A stretch of 64,000 nucleotides of DNA from Actinospineispora eucalypti. Lineage in GTDB: Bacteria > Actinomycetota > Actinomycetes > Mycobacteriales > Pseudonocardiaceae. Below, one piece after another: positions 40,057-46,970 of this stretch. The stretch covers positions 1,116,001-1,180,000 of the forward strand of contig JACHMT010000004.1 in the NCBI GenBank assembly GCA_014208095.1, read 5' to 3'. How positions within the stretch are numbered: position 1 is the stretch's first letter; each line of letters starts with the position of its first letter. The notes below the pieces were generated by a model that had not been told where the DNA came from, did no database searches, and saw only the letters and a program-made list of their open reading frames with translations. Both the position numbers and the translations under genes were made by a program.

Positions 40057-40140
40057 CAAACCCACTGAATCACCGTGCCAAACCCACTGAATCACCGTGC
40101 CAAACCCACTGAATCACCGTGCCAAACCGACTGAATCGGG
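40042..40140 (+). repeat. 22-bp tandem repeat array, 4.5 units (core ACTGAATCACCGTGCC)
   Basis: Units start at 40042, 40064, 40086 and 40108, with a half unit at 40130-40140. Units 1-3 are identical and unit 4 differs in the last base. The array runs right up to the stop codon of the minus-strand hydroxylase gene (40141-40143). It has the same 22-bp period as the unrelated array at 12.3 kb. Confidence 0.95.
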
Positions 40141-41001
40141 TTAGGGGGCGGGGTGCCAGCCTGGGGGGCCGAAGAGGTAGGCGAGGCGGTGGCGCCAGGT
40201 TCGGGCGTGGCGGACGTCGCGGGCGATCGCCGCGTACTCGCCGAACTGGAGTTTCAGCAGGTTGTAGGTGTTTACCGGGGTGGTGAGGCCGTAGCGGGGG
40301 CGGTGGGTCTCGGCGGCGAATGTGCCGAACAGGCGGTCCCAGATGATCAGGATGCCGGCGTAGTTCCGGTCCAGGTACTCCGGGTCGCTGCCGTGGTGCA
40401 CCCGGTGGTGCGAGGGCGTGTTGAAGATCAGTTCGATGGGCCGGGGGAGCTTGTCGATCCGCTCGGTGTGCACCCAGAACTGGTAGATCAGGTTGACCGA
40501 GAAGCCGGTGTAGACCAGCGCCGGCGGCATGCCGAGCAGCGGCAGGGGCAGCCAGATCAGCGTCTCGAACCAGAGGTTCCACTTCTGCCGCAGCGCGGTG
40601 GAGTAGTTGAAGTACTCGCTGGAGTGGTGCGCCTGGTGCGCGGCCCAGACGATGCGCACGCGGTGCGACAGCCGGTGGTACCAGTACCAGAGGAAATCCA
40701 CGCCGAGCAGCAGGATCGCCCAGGTCCACCAGGCGTCGGCGGGCAGGTGCCAGGGCGCCAGGTAGACGTAGACCGCCGAGTAGCCGACCAGCGAAGCGGC
40801 CCGGAACAGCACCGCCACACCCGACCCGATCAGGCCCATCAGCAGGCTGGTCCGGGTGTCCGGCCGCTGGTAGCCCCGCGGCGGCGGGTGGTCCGGGTCG
40901 GGGTGTCGCAGCGCGATCATCTCGACCACGATGAGCAGCACGAACACCGGCGCCGCGTGGCTGACCGGATCGTGCAGCTGCGCGAGGATTGAGTCGAGCA
41001 C
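40141..41001 (-). CDS. Fatty acid hydroxylase / sterol desaturase family membrane protein
   Basis: A di-iron integral-membrane oxygenase-type protein, 286 residues from GTG 41001 (GTG 41028 would add nine). All histidine boxes are present: HRLSH, HQAHH and HRVHH, plus a late His. There are four or five membrane segments. Family members hydroxylate or desaturate sterols, carotenoids or fatty acids; bacterial members of this length are mostly uncharacterised. The stop codon abuts the 22-bp repeat array. Confidence 0.9.
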   Translation of the reverse strand: MLDSILAQLHDPVSHAAPVFVLLIVVEMIALRHPDPDHPPPRGYQRPDTRTSLLMGLIGSGVAVLFRAASLVGYSAVYVYLAPWHLPADAWWTWAILLLGVDFLWYWYHRLSHRVRIVWAAHQAHHSSEYFNYSTALRQKWNLWFETLIWLPLPLLGMPPALVYTGFSVNLIYQFWVHTERIDKLPRPIELIFNTPSHHRVHHGSDPEYLDRNYAGILIIWDRLFGTFAAETHRPRYGLTTPVNTYNLLKLQFGEYAAIARDVRHARTWRHRLAYLFGPPGWHPAP

Positions 41002-41085
41002 GGCGTCACCACCCCGAGGTTTACGCACGGGTAACTTACGCGTCGTCGTCCGTCACCTCAACCCTTCAGCCACTAGGGTCGGGGC

Positions 41086-41961
41086 ATGGATCTCGGAGTT
41101 GGGCTGCCCTCGACCATCCCTTCGGCCAGCGGCGCGGACGTCCTCGCCTGGGCGCGGGAGGCCGACGCGGCCGGCTACGCCAGCATCGGGACCCTGGACC
41201 GGGTGGTCTACGGCAGCCACGAGACCATTCCGACCCTCGCCGCCGCTGCCGCCGTGACCGAGCGGGTCCGGCTGGTCACCAGCATCATGATCGCGCCGTT
41301 CCGGGGGAACGGCACGCTGCTGGCCAAGCAGCTGTCCACGGTGGACAGCTTCGCCGCCGGCCGGCTCACCCTGGGGCTGGCGGTGGGTGGCCGCGCGGAC
41401 GACTTCATCGCCACCGGCAGCGACTTCGAGAACCGGGGTGAGGTGTTCGACGCGCAGCTGGAGGAACTGGCCGACGTCTGGAACGGCGCGCCCCGGGGCA
41501 CCGCCGGGCCGATCGGTCCGGCCCCGGTGCAGTACGGCGGCCCGCCGCTGCTCATCGGCGGGATGGGCGCACCGACCTTCCGCCGGCTGGTGCGGCACGG
41601 CGCCGGCTGGATCAGCGGCGGCGGTGGCGTAGACATGTTCCGCCAGGGCGCCGACCGGGCCCGCGCGGCCTGGGCCGAGGCGGGCCGCGAGGGCGCCCCC
41701 CGGCTGGCCGCGCTGGCCTACTACGCACTGGGAGCGGACGCCCGCCTGCTCGCCGACACCTACATCGGGGACTACTACGCGTTCGTCGGCGACTATTCCT
41801 CCAAGATTGCCGAAGGCGCACTGACCAGCGTGAACGCCATCCGGGAGACGGTCGACGAGTTCGCCGAGGCGGGTTGTGACGAGCTGTTGCTCTTCCCCTG
41901 CTCGCCGGCCGTGGACCAGCTGCACCGGCTCACCGAAGCCACCCAGGTCGCCGAGGTCTAG
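41086..41961 (+). CDS. LLM-class (luciferase-like) oxidoreductase, probably F420-dependent
   Basis: A TIM-barrel flavin/F420 oxidoreductase of 291 residues, starting at ATG 41086. Typical features: DLGVGLPSTIP strand 1, EADAAGYASIGTLDR, the MIAPFRGNGTLLAKQLSTVD substrate/cofactor edge, and GLAVGGRADDF. Cofactor choice (F420 or FMN) cannot be proven here, but the organism makes F420 (fbiA/fbiB in this window) and close relatives are annotated F420-dependent. The TAG stop is immediately followed by the tmk stop on the other strand, with no spacer or hairpin. Confidence 0.85.
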   Translation: MDLGVGLPSTIPSASGADVLAWAREADAAGYASIGTLDRVVYGSHETIPTLAAAAAVTERVRLVTSIMIAPFRGNGTLLAKQLSTVDSFAAGRLTLGLAVGGRADDFIATGSDFENRGEVFDAQLEELADVWNGAPRGTAGPIGPAPVQYGGPPLLIGGMGAPTFRRLVRHGAGWISGGGGVDMFRQGADRARAAWAEAGREGAPRLAALAYYALGADARLLADTYIGDYYAFVGDYSSKIAEGALTSVNAIRETVDEFAEAGCDELLLFPCSPAVDQLHRLTEATQVAEV

Positions 41962-42597
41962 TTACAGCTCCGCGGCGAGCTTGTCCACGGCGGTGGCGGT
42001 GTCGGTGCCGTCCAGCACGGTCCAGGGGCTCACCCAGCTCGCCGCCGCGAGCCCGTCGTAGGCCTCGGCGCACCGGGCCTGGAGCTCGTCGTCGGACTCG
42101 TAGGCGTCCCGGGTGCGGCCGGCGTCGGTGGACTCGCGGTGCGCGGCGCGGGCGGCGGCCACCTCGCTGGGCACCCGCAGCAGCAGCTGCAGGTCCGGTG
42201 CCGGGATGCCGAACCGGCCCAGCTCCCGGTCGAGCACCCAGTCGGTGAAGGGGCCGGGGGCGGGCTGGCGCAGCCGGGCGGCGCCGTAGGCCGCGTTGGA
42301 CGCCAGATAGCGGTCCACCAGCAGCACGTCCGCCTCGGCCAGCGCGGCGCGCAGCTGGTCGGCCGCCTCCCGGCGGTCCAGCGCGAACAGCGCCGCCATG
42401 CCGTACACCGAGTCGGCCAGGTCACCCGCCCGGCCGTGCAGCGCGTCGGCGACCAGCTGGCCGTGCACGCCGTCGTAGCGGGGGAAGGCGGCCCGCCGCA
42501 CCGACCGGCCGCGCGCGGCGAGCGCCCCGGTCAACGCGTCGGCCAGGGTGCGCTTGCCGGCGCCGTCCAGGCCCTCGATGACCACCAACCGTCCCAC
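41962..42597 (-). CDS. tmk: Thymidylate kinase
   Basis: Phosphorylates dTMP to dTDP. The 211-residue protein has the P-loop EGLDGAGKRTL (actinobacterial Tmk proteins also carry Lys-Arg-Thr here), the DR(Y) motif VDRYLASNAAYG and a lid region with RTRDAYESDDELQ. The GTG start at 42597 follows the NUDIX gene by 18 nt, so the two may be co-transcribed. In mycobacteria tmk follows sahH directly; here a NUDIX gene and a repeat copy separate them. Confidence 0.93.
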   Translation of the reverse strand: MGRLVVIEGLDGAGKRTLADALTGALAARGRSVRRAAFPRYDGVHGQLVADALHGRAGDLADSVYGMAALFALDRREAADQLRAALAEADVLLVDRYLASNAAYGAARLRQPAPGPFTDWVLDRELGRFGIPAPDLQLLLRVPSEVAAARAAHRESTDAGRTRDAYESDDELQARCAEAYDGLAAASWVSPWTVLDGTDTATAVDKLAAEL

Positions 42598-42615
42598 GCC
42601 GAGCAGGGTAACGAG

Positions 42616-43074
42616 CTACCCCAGCAGCGCCCGCACCGCCGGCCAGCTGGCCGCGAACCCGGGGTGCAGGCGCAAACCCGCCAGCTCGGACAGCGCCACC
42701 CAGCGGACGTCCGTGCTCTCCCCGGACAGCACGCCGACCGGCAGCAGCGACGGCGCCCTGACCAGCACGGTGGTGTAGCTCCAGCCGCCGTGGTCGTCGG
42801 TGTAGACGCCGCCGACCGGGTAGTCGGCGACGTCCACGCCGGCCTCCTCGAGGGTTTCCCGGCGGGCGGCGTGCTCCGCCGTCTCGCCGGGGCCGCGCGC
42901 CCCGCCGAGCAGGCCCCAGGTGTCACCGTGGTGGCCCCACCAGGCGCGGTGCTGCATGAGCAGCCAGCCAGCGCCGTCCGGGGCGTGGTGGGTGAGTAGC
43001 AGGCCGGCCGCGCCGTGGATGCCCCAGTGCCGGTGCCCGAGCGCGCAGCGGGCCCAGCCGTCGCCCGGGGCCAT
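42616..43074 (-). CDS. NUDIX hydrolase
   Basis: A 152-residue Nudix protein with an intact box GARGPGETAEHAARRETLEEAG, read as G-x5-E-x7-RE-x2-EE-x-G (quoted in parts). N-terminal WGIHGAAGLLLTHH and WGLLGGARG flank the pocket. It could be a nucleotide or sugar-nucleotide pyrophosphohydrolase; substrate unknown. ATG 43074 is chosen, since the earlier in-frame GTG 43104 lies inside a dispersed repeat copy. Confidence 0.88.
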   Translation of the reverse strand: MAPGDGWARCALGHRHWGIHGAAGLLLTHHAPDGAGWLLMQHRAWWGHHGDTWGLLGGARGPGETAEHAARRETLEEAGVDVADYPVGGVYTDDHGGWSYTTVLVRAPSLLPVGVLSGESTDVRWVALSELAGLRLHPGFAASWPAVRALLG

Positions 43075-43091
43075 CAGCGCGGAACGCGTTG

Positions 43092-43125
43092 GCTGAGCGC
43101 GCACCCAGTTCGGTGCGTGCGGGGC
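43092..43125. repeat. double-hairpin dispersed repeat, partial third copy
   Basis: GCTGAGCGCGCACCCAGTTC and the following GGTGCGTGCGGGGC match the second half of the repeat at 5745-5779. The first hairpin is missing. It lies between the NUDIX start and the sahH stop. Confidence 0.55.
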
Positions 43126-43137
43126 GGCACAGTCAGA

Positions 43138-44628
43138 TCAGTACCGGTAGTGCTCGGGCTTGAACGGGCCTTCCACGTCCACCCCGATGTACTCGGCCTG
43201 GTCCTTGGAGAGCTTGGTCAGCTCGCCGCCGAGCGCCAGCACGTGGATCCGGGCCACCTTCTCGTCCAGGATCTTGGGCAGGCGGTAGACGTCCTTGTTG
43301 TACTCCTCGTGCTTGGTGAACAGCTCGACCTGCGCGATCGTCTGGTTGGCGAAGCTGTTCGACATCACGAAGCTGGGGTGCCCAGTGGCGTTGCCCAGGT
43401 TCAGCAGCCGGCCCTCGGAGAGCACGATGATGGTGTGCCCGTCGGGGAAGATCCACTCGTCGACCTGGGGCTTGATGGTGATCCGCTGGATGCCCGGGTA
43501 GGCGGCCAGCGCGGCCATCTGGATCTCGTTGTCGAAGTGGCCGACGTTGCCCACGATGGTCTGGTGCTTCATCGCGGCCATGTGCTCGACGGTGATGATG
43601 TCCTTGTTGCCGGTCGTGGTGATCACCAGGTCGGCCTTGTTGACCACGTCCTCCAGCCGGGCCACCTGGTAGCCCTGCAGCAGGGCCTGCAGCGCGCAGA
43701 TCGGGTCGGCCTCGGTGACGATCACCCGCGCGCCCTGGCCGGCCAGCGCGGCGGCGGCGCCCTTGCCCACGTCGCCGAACCCGCAGACCACGGCCACCTT
43801 GCCGCCGATCAGCACGTCGGTGGCGCGGTTGATGCCGTCGATCAGCGAGTGGCGGATGCCGTAGACGTTGTCGAACTTGGACTTGGTGACCGAGTCGTTC
43901 ACGTTGATCGCCGGGAACAGCAGCTCTCCGCGCTCGGCGAACTGGTAGAGCCGGTGCACGCCGGTGGTGGTCTCCTCGGTGACGCCCCGGATCTCGGCGG
44001 CGGCCCTGGTCCACCGCTGGGCGTCGGCGGCCAGCGAGGCGCGCAGCGTGTCCAGGATGATCCGGTACTCCTCGGAGTCGTTGTCATCCGGGTTCGGCAC
44101 CACGCCGGCCTGCTCGTACTGCACGCCCTTGTGGACCAGCAGCGTGGCGTCCCCGCCGTCGTCCAGGATCATGTTCGGCCCGTCGTGGCCCGGCCAGGCC
44201 AGCATCTGCTCGGTGCACCACCAGTACTGCGGCAGCGACTCGCCCTTCCAGGCGAAACACGGCACGCCCGTGGGCTCCTCCTCGGTGCCGTGCGGGCCGA
44301 CGACCACGGCGGCGGCCGCGTGGTCCTGCGTGGAGAAGATGTTGCACGAGGCCCAGCGCACCTCGGCGCCCAGCGCCACCAGCGTCTCGATCAGCACGGC
44401 GGTCTGCACCGTCATGTGCAGCGAGCCGGACACCCGCGCACCGTGCAGCGGCCGGGCCTCCGCGTACTCCCTGCGCAGCGCCATCAACCCGGGCATCTCG
44501 TGCTCGGCCAGCCGGATTTCCTTGCGCCCGAACTCGGCCAGCGCGAGATCGGCCACCGCGAAGTCCAGCCCGTTGCGCCGCTGGAAGCGGCCGCCGGACC
44601 GATCGGTCTCCGTGGTCGGTGCACTCAT
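43138..44628 (-). CDS. sahH: S-adenosylhomocysteine hydrolase
   Basis: Splits S-adenosylhomocysteine into adenosine and homocysteine, relieving inhibition of methyltransferases. The 496-residue protein has NAD-binding GFGDVGKGAAAALAGQG, substrate motifs NINDSVTKSKFDN-like (NVNDSVTKSKFDN) and the C-terminal PEHYRY. The length and an internal insertion (about 150-190) match the actinobacterial long form. ATG 44628 has AGGAGG 11 nt upstream. I looked for an SAH riboswitch in its leader and saw none. Confidence 0.96.
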   Translation of the reverse strand: MSAPTTETDRSGGRFQRRNGLDFAVADLALAEFGRKEIRLAEHEMPGLMALRREYAEARPLHGARVSGSLHMTVQTAVLIETLVALGAEVRWASCNIFSTQDHAAAAVVVGPHGTEEEPTGVPCFAWKGESLPQYWWCTEQMLAWPGHDGPNMILDDGGDATLLVHKGVQYEQAGVVPNPDDNDSEEYRIILDTLRASLAADAQRWTRAAAEIRGVTEETTTGVHRLYQFAERGELLFPAINVNDSVTKSKFDNVYGIRHSLIDGINRATDVLIGGKVAVVCGFGDVGKGAAAALAGQGARVIVTEADPICALQALLQGYQVARLEDVVNKADLVITTTGNKDIITVEHMAAMKHQTIVGNVGHFDNEIQMAALAAYPGIQRITIKPQVDEWIFPDGHTIIVLSEGRLLNLGNATGHPSFVMSNSFANQTIAQVELFTKHEEYNKDVYRLPKILDEKVARIHVLALGGELTKLSKDQAEYIGVDVEGPFKPEHYRY

Positions 44629-44769
44629 GTTGGTTCAGACCCTCCTGGTTGGACGCGTTCCCGGGTTGAACGCTACTACGCCGATCGGACACTCCCGGGG
44701 CCAATTCGTCCGGTTGCTGCTCGTGTGCGCGCCATCACGGACGGTGATTCTGGGGAGGAGCGTGTGGTA

Positions 44770-44789
44770 AATGGGCTACCCATTAGAGT
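44770..44789 (+). promoter_or_regulatory. inverted repeat with -10-like element before the proline-rich protein gene
   Basis: AATGGG (44770-44775) and CCCATT (44779-44784) form a short palindrome whose right edge merges with TAGAGT (44784-44789), a plausible -10. Transcription would begin about 30 bp before GTG 44829. Confidence 0.4.
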
Positions 44790-44828
44790 GATGCCGCTAC
44801 GTCATGCTGTCTACCTAGATGCATTGGG

Positions 44829-45626
44829 GTGACTCCCGAGTTGAACCTGCCGAGGGCGATCAACGACAACCGGGGTTGGCTCGTGGCCGCCGTCGCCTTG
44901 ATGTTCATTCTCAGTACCGGGGTGCTCGGCCTGCAGTTGGCCAGCCCGGAGCGGCCCGAGGCCGAGGCCTCGCCCGCTGCCGGGGCCGGGCCGGTGCCCG
45001 CCGCCCCGGCCACCGATCCGGCCGCCAACCCGGGCAGACCCGCTCCGGACCCGGCACCTCCCGCCGCGCCGAACGCCGCGGCCCCGGCTCCGGCTGCCCC
45101 CGCGGCTCCGGTCCCGGCCGCCCCCGCGGCGCCGAATCCGGCGGCTCCGGATCCCGCCGCCCCGGCGGCGCCGAACTCGGCCGGGACGGCGTCGGCGGTC
45201 GCGGTGGAGCGGACCGTCGCGCGGCTGCGGGAACGCGGTTTCACCGCCACCGAGACCAGCGGCCAGGAGGACCGGGACTGCGTCGCGAACTCCTACGGCG
45301 GCACGCGGGAGTTCCTGCGCGCGAACCCGTGCGCGGGGTTGCGCCGTTCGCTGCTGGAGGTTCGCACCCCGGACGGCGGCCTCGCGCAGGTCGCGGTGGC
45401 CTGGGTGCACATGCCGGATGCCGCCGGCGCCGCCGGGCTGAAGGCCGTGCTGGACCGGGTCGGCACCGGCAACATGACGCCGCTGGGTGGCGCCGCGCCG
45501 TTCGCCGGGCGGTACTACGCGTCCACGGCGCGGGACGCGACGGTGGTGAACGCCGAAGCCCGCCCGCTGCAGGGCCGGCTCGACGGGGCCGCGCTGCGCG
45601 CCATCGTCACCGCCGCCGCGAGCTAG
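44829..45626 (+). CDS. membrane-anchored Pro/Ala-rich protein of unknown function
   Basis: A 265-residue protein with a short cytoplasmic start, one anchor (residues ~17-37) and a low-complexity Ala/Pro linker (about 45-120, APAAPAAPVP-like units). The folded extracytoplasmic domain (about 122-265) contains two Cys (EDRDCVANSYGG, ANPCAGLRR) that may pair. The folded part includes LEVRTPDGGLAQVAVAWVHMPDA, consistent with a small substrate- or peptidoglycan-proximal domain, but I recognise no family. It starts at GTG 44829. A foldback terminator follows, shared with convergent folA. Confidence 0.7.
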   Translation: MTPELNLPRAINDNRGWLVAAVALMFILSTGVLGLQLASPERPEAEASPAAGAGPVPAAPATDPAANPGRPAPDPAPPAAPNAAAPAPAAPAAPVPAAPAAPNPAAPDPAAPAAPNSAGTASAVAVERTVARLRERGFTATETSGQEDRDCVANSYGGTREFLRANPCAGLRRSLLEVRTPDGGLAQVAVAWVHMPDAAGAAGLKAVLDRVGTGNMTPLGGAAPFAGRYYASTARDATVVNAEARPLQGRLDGAALRAIVTAAAS

Positions 45627-45627
45627 C

Positions 45628-45692
45628 TTGATCGTCAGTTGTGGCGGTGCAGCCGCGATTTCCGCTGCTCAACCGCCACAGGAAGCGATCAA
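45628..45692. terminator. 65-bp nested foldback between convergent genes
   Basis: Three nested stems: TTGATCG/CGATCAA (45628-45634, 45686-45692), TGTGGCGGT/ACCGCCACA (45640-45648, 45672-45680) and GCAGC/GCTGC (45649-45653, 45664-45668). It fills most of the gap between the proline-rich protein gene and folA. Confidence 0.7.
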
Positions 45693-45708
45693 TGTCAATG
45701 CGCGGGCG

Positions 45709-46167
45709 TCAGTTCCAGGTCAGGAAGCGGTAGTGCAGGCCGGTTGAGGACTCCTGCCACGCTCCGACGGAGTCGGGTGAACGGCCGACGTCCGGTGCGT
45801 GCACGTCGCCGTCGAAGGATTCCTGGATCTCGGTGACCACGATCCGGTCGGCGAACGGCAGCGCCGCCCGGTACACCGCCTTTCCGCCGATCACCCACAC
45901 GTCCCCGGACACCGAGGCGAGGGCCGCCGGCAGGTCGGGGAACGTTTCGACGCCCTCCTGCGGAGTGCCCGAAAGAACCAGGTTGCGCCGGCCGGGCAGC
46001 GGCCGGAACCTCGGCGGCAGCGACTCCCAGGTCCGGCGGCCCATGAGGACGGTGGCGCCAGAGGTGAGCGCGCGGAACTGCTTCATGTCCTCCGGCAGGT
46101 GCCAGGGCAGCGTGCCGTCGCGGCCGATCACGCCGTTCGCCGACTGCGCCCAGACCAGCCCGATCAC
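45709..46167 (-). CDS. folA: Dihydrofolate reductase
   Basis: NADPH-dependent reduction of dihydrofolate, partnered with ThyA. The 152-residue protein has WAQSANGVIGRDGTLPWHLPEDMK with the family Trp-Pro pair and acidic catalytic residue (Glu in LPEDMKQF), VLMGRRTWESLP, and the late IGG motif VWVIGGKAVY. GTG 46167 overlaps the thyA stop (GTGA), giving a thyA-folA operon, the usual actinobacterial order. Confidence 0.95.
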   Translation of the reverse strand: MIGLVWAQSANGVIGRDGTLPWHLPEDMKQFRALTSGATVLMGRRTWESLPPRFRPLPGRRNLVLSGTPQEGVETFPDLPAALASVSGDVWVIGGKAVYRAALPFADRIVVTEIQESFDGDVHAPDVGRSPDSVGAWQESSTGLHYRFLTWN

Positions 46168-46961
46168 ACCGCCACCGGTGCCTTGATGGCCGGGTGCGGG
46201 TCGTAGCCGCCGAGCGCGATGTGCTCGTAGGAGTAGTCGAAGAGGCTGTCCGCCGGCTCCAGCCGAAGCGTGGGGAACGGCCGCGCGTCCCGCGCGAGCT
46301 GGGTGCGGACCTGGTCGAGGTGGTTGTCGTAGATGTGGCAGTCGCCGCCGGTCCAGACGAAGTCGCCGACGTCGAGGCCCACCTGTGAAGCGATCATGTG
46401 GGTCAGCAGCGCGTAGCTGGCGATGTTGAACGGCACGCCCAGGAACAGGTCCGCGCTGCGCTGGTAGAGCTGGCAGGAGAGCCGGCCGTCGGCGACGTAG
46501 AACTGGAAGAAGGCGTGGCACGGCGGCAGCGCCATCCGGGGGATGTCGGCGACGTTCCACGCCGACACGATGATCCGCCGGGAGTCGGGGTTCTCCCGCA
46601 GCGTGCGCAACACCTCGCCGATCTGGTCGATGTGCCCGCCGTCCGGGGTCGGCCAAGAGCGCCACTGCACGCCGTAGACCGGGCCGAGGCCGCCGTCCGG
46701 CGCCGCCCACTCGTCCCAGATCGTGACGCCGTTGTCCCGCAGCCACGTGACGTTCCCGTCGCCGCGCAGGAACCACAGCAGCTCGTAGGCCACCGAGCGG
46801 AAGTGCACCTTCTTGGTCGTGATCAGGGGGAAGCCGTCAGAGAGCCGGTAGCGCAGCTGGTGCCCGAACACCGACCGGGTGCCCGTGCCGGTGCGGTCCT
46901 GCTTGTGCGCGCCCGTGTCCAGCACCTGGCGGAGCAGGTCTTCGTACTGGGTGTCCGGCAT
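46164..46961 (-). CDS. thyA: Thymidylate synthase ThyA
   Basis: Methylates dUMP to dTMP using methylene-tetrahydrofolate. The 265-residue protein has the phosphate loop RTGTGTRSVFG, the nucleophile motif ALPPCHAFFQFYV and the C-terminal closing residues (IKAPVAV). The length is the E. coli-type short form. ATG 46961, 9 nt after the stop of the upstream glutamate-mutase-L-like gene, suggests a longer transcript. Confidence 0.96.
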   Translation of the reverse strand: MPDTQYEDLLRQVLDTGAHKQDRTGTGTRSVFGHQLRYRLSDGFPLITTKKVHFRSVAYELLWFLRGDGNVTWLRDNGVTIWDEWAAPDGGLGPVYGVQWRSWPTPDGGHIDQIGEVLRTLRENPDSRRIIVSAWNVADIPRMALPPCHAFFQFYVADGRLSCQLYQRSADLFLGVPFNIASYALLTHMIASQVGLDVGDFVWTGGDCHIYDNHLDQVRTQLARDARPFPTLRLEPADSLFDYSYEHIALGGYDPHPAIKAPVAV

Positions 46962-46970
46962 GCCGCGAGC

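Noticed and set aside
40042..40140. Possible CRISPR or iteron-type replication origin
   Set aside because: No spacers; only 4.5 units, no rep gene, no AT-rich unwinding region; position at a convergent gene end fits a terminator-derived repeat better.
44629..44828. SAH riboswitch in the sahH leader
   Set aside because: The conserved SAH aptamer core pattern is not visible in either orientation; only a ribosome site and a promoter-like region were found.
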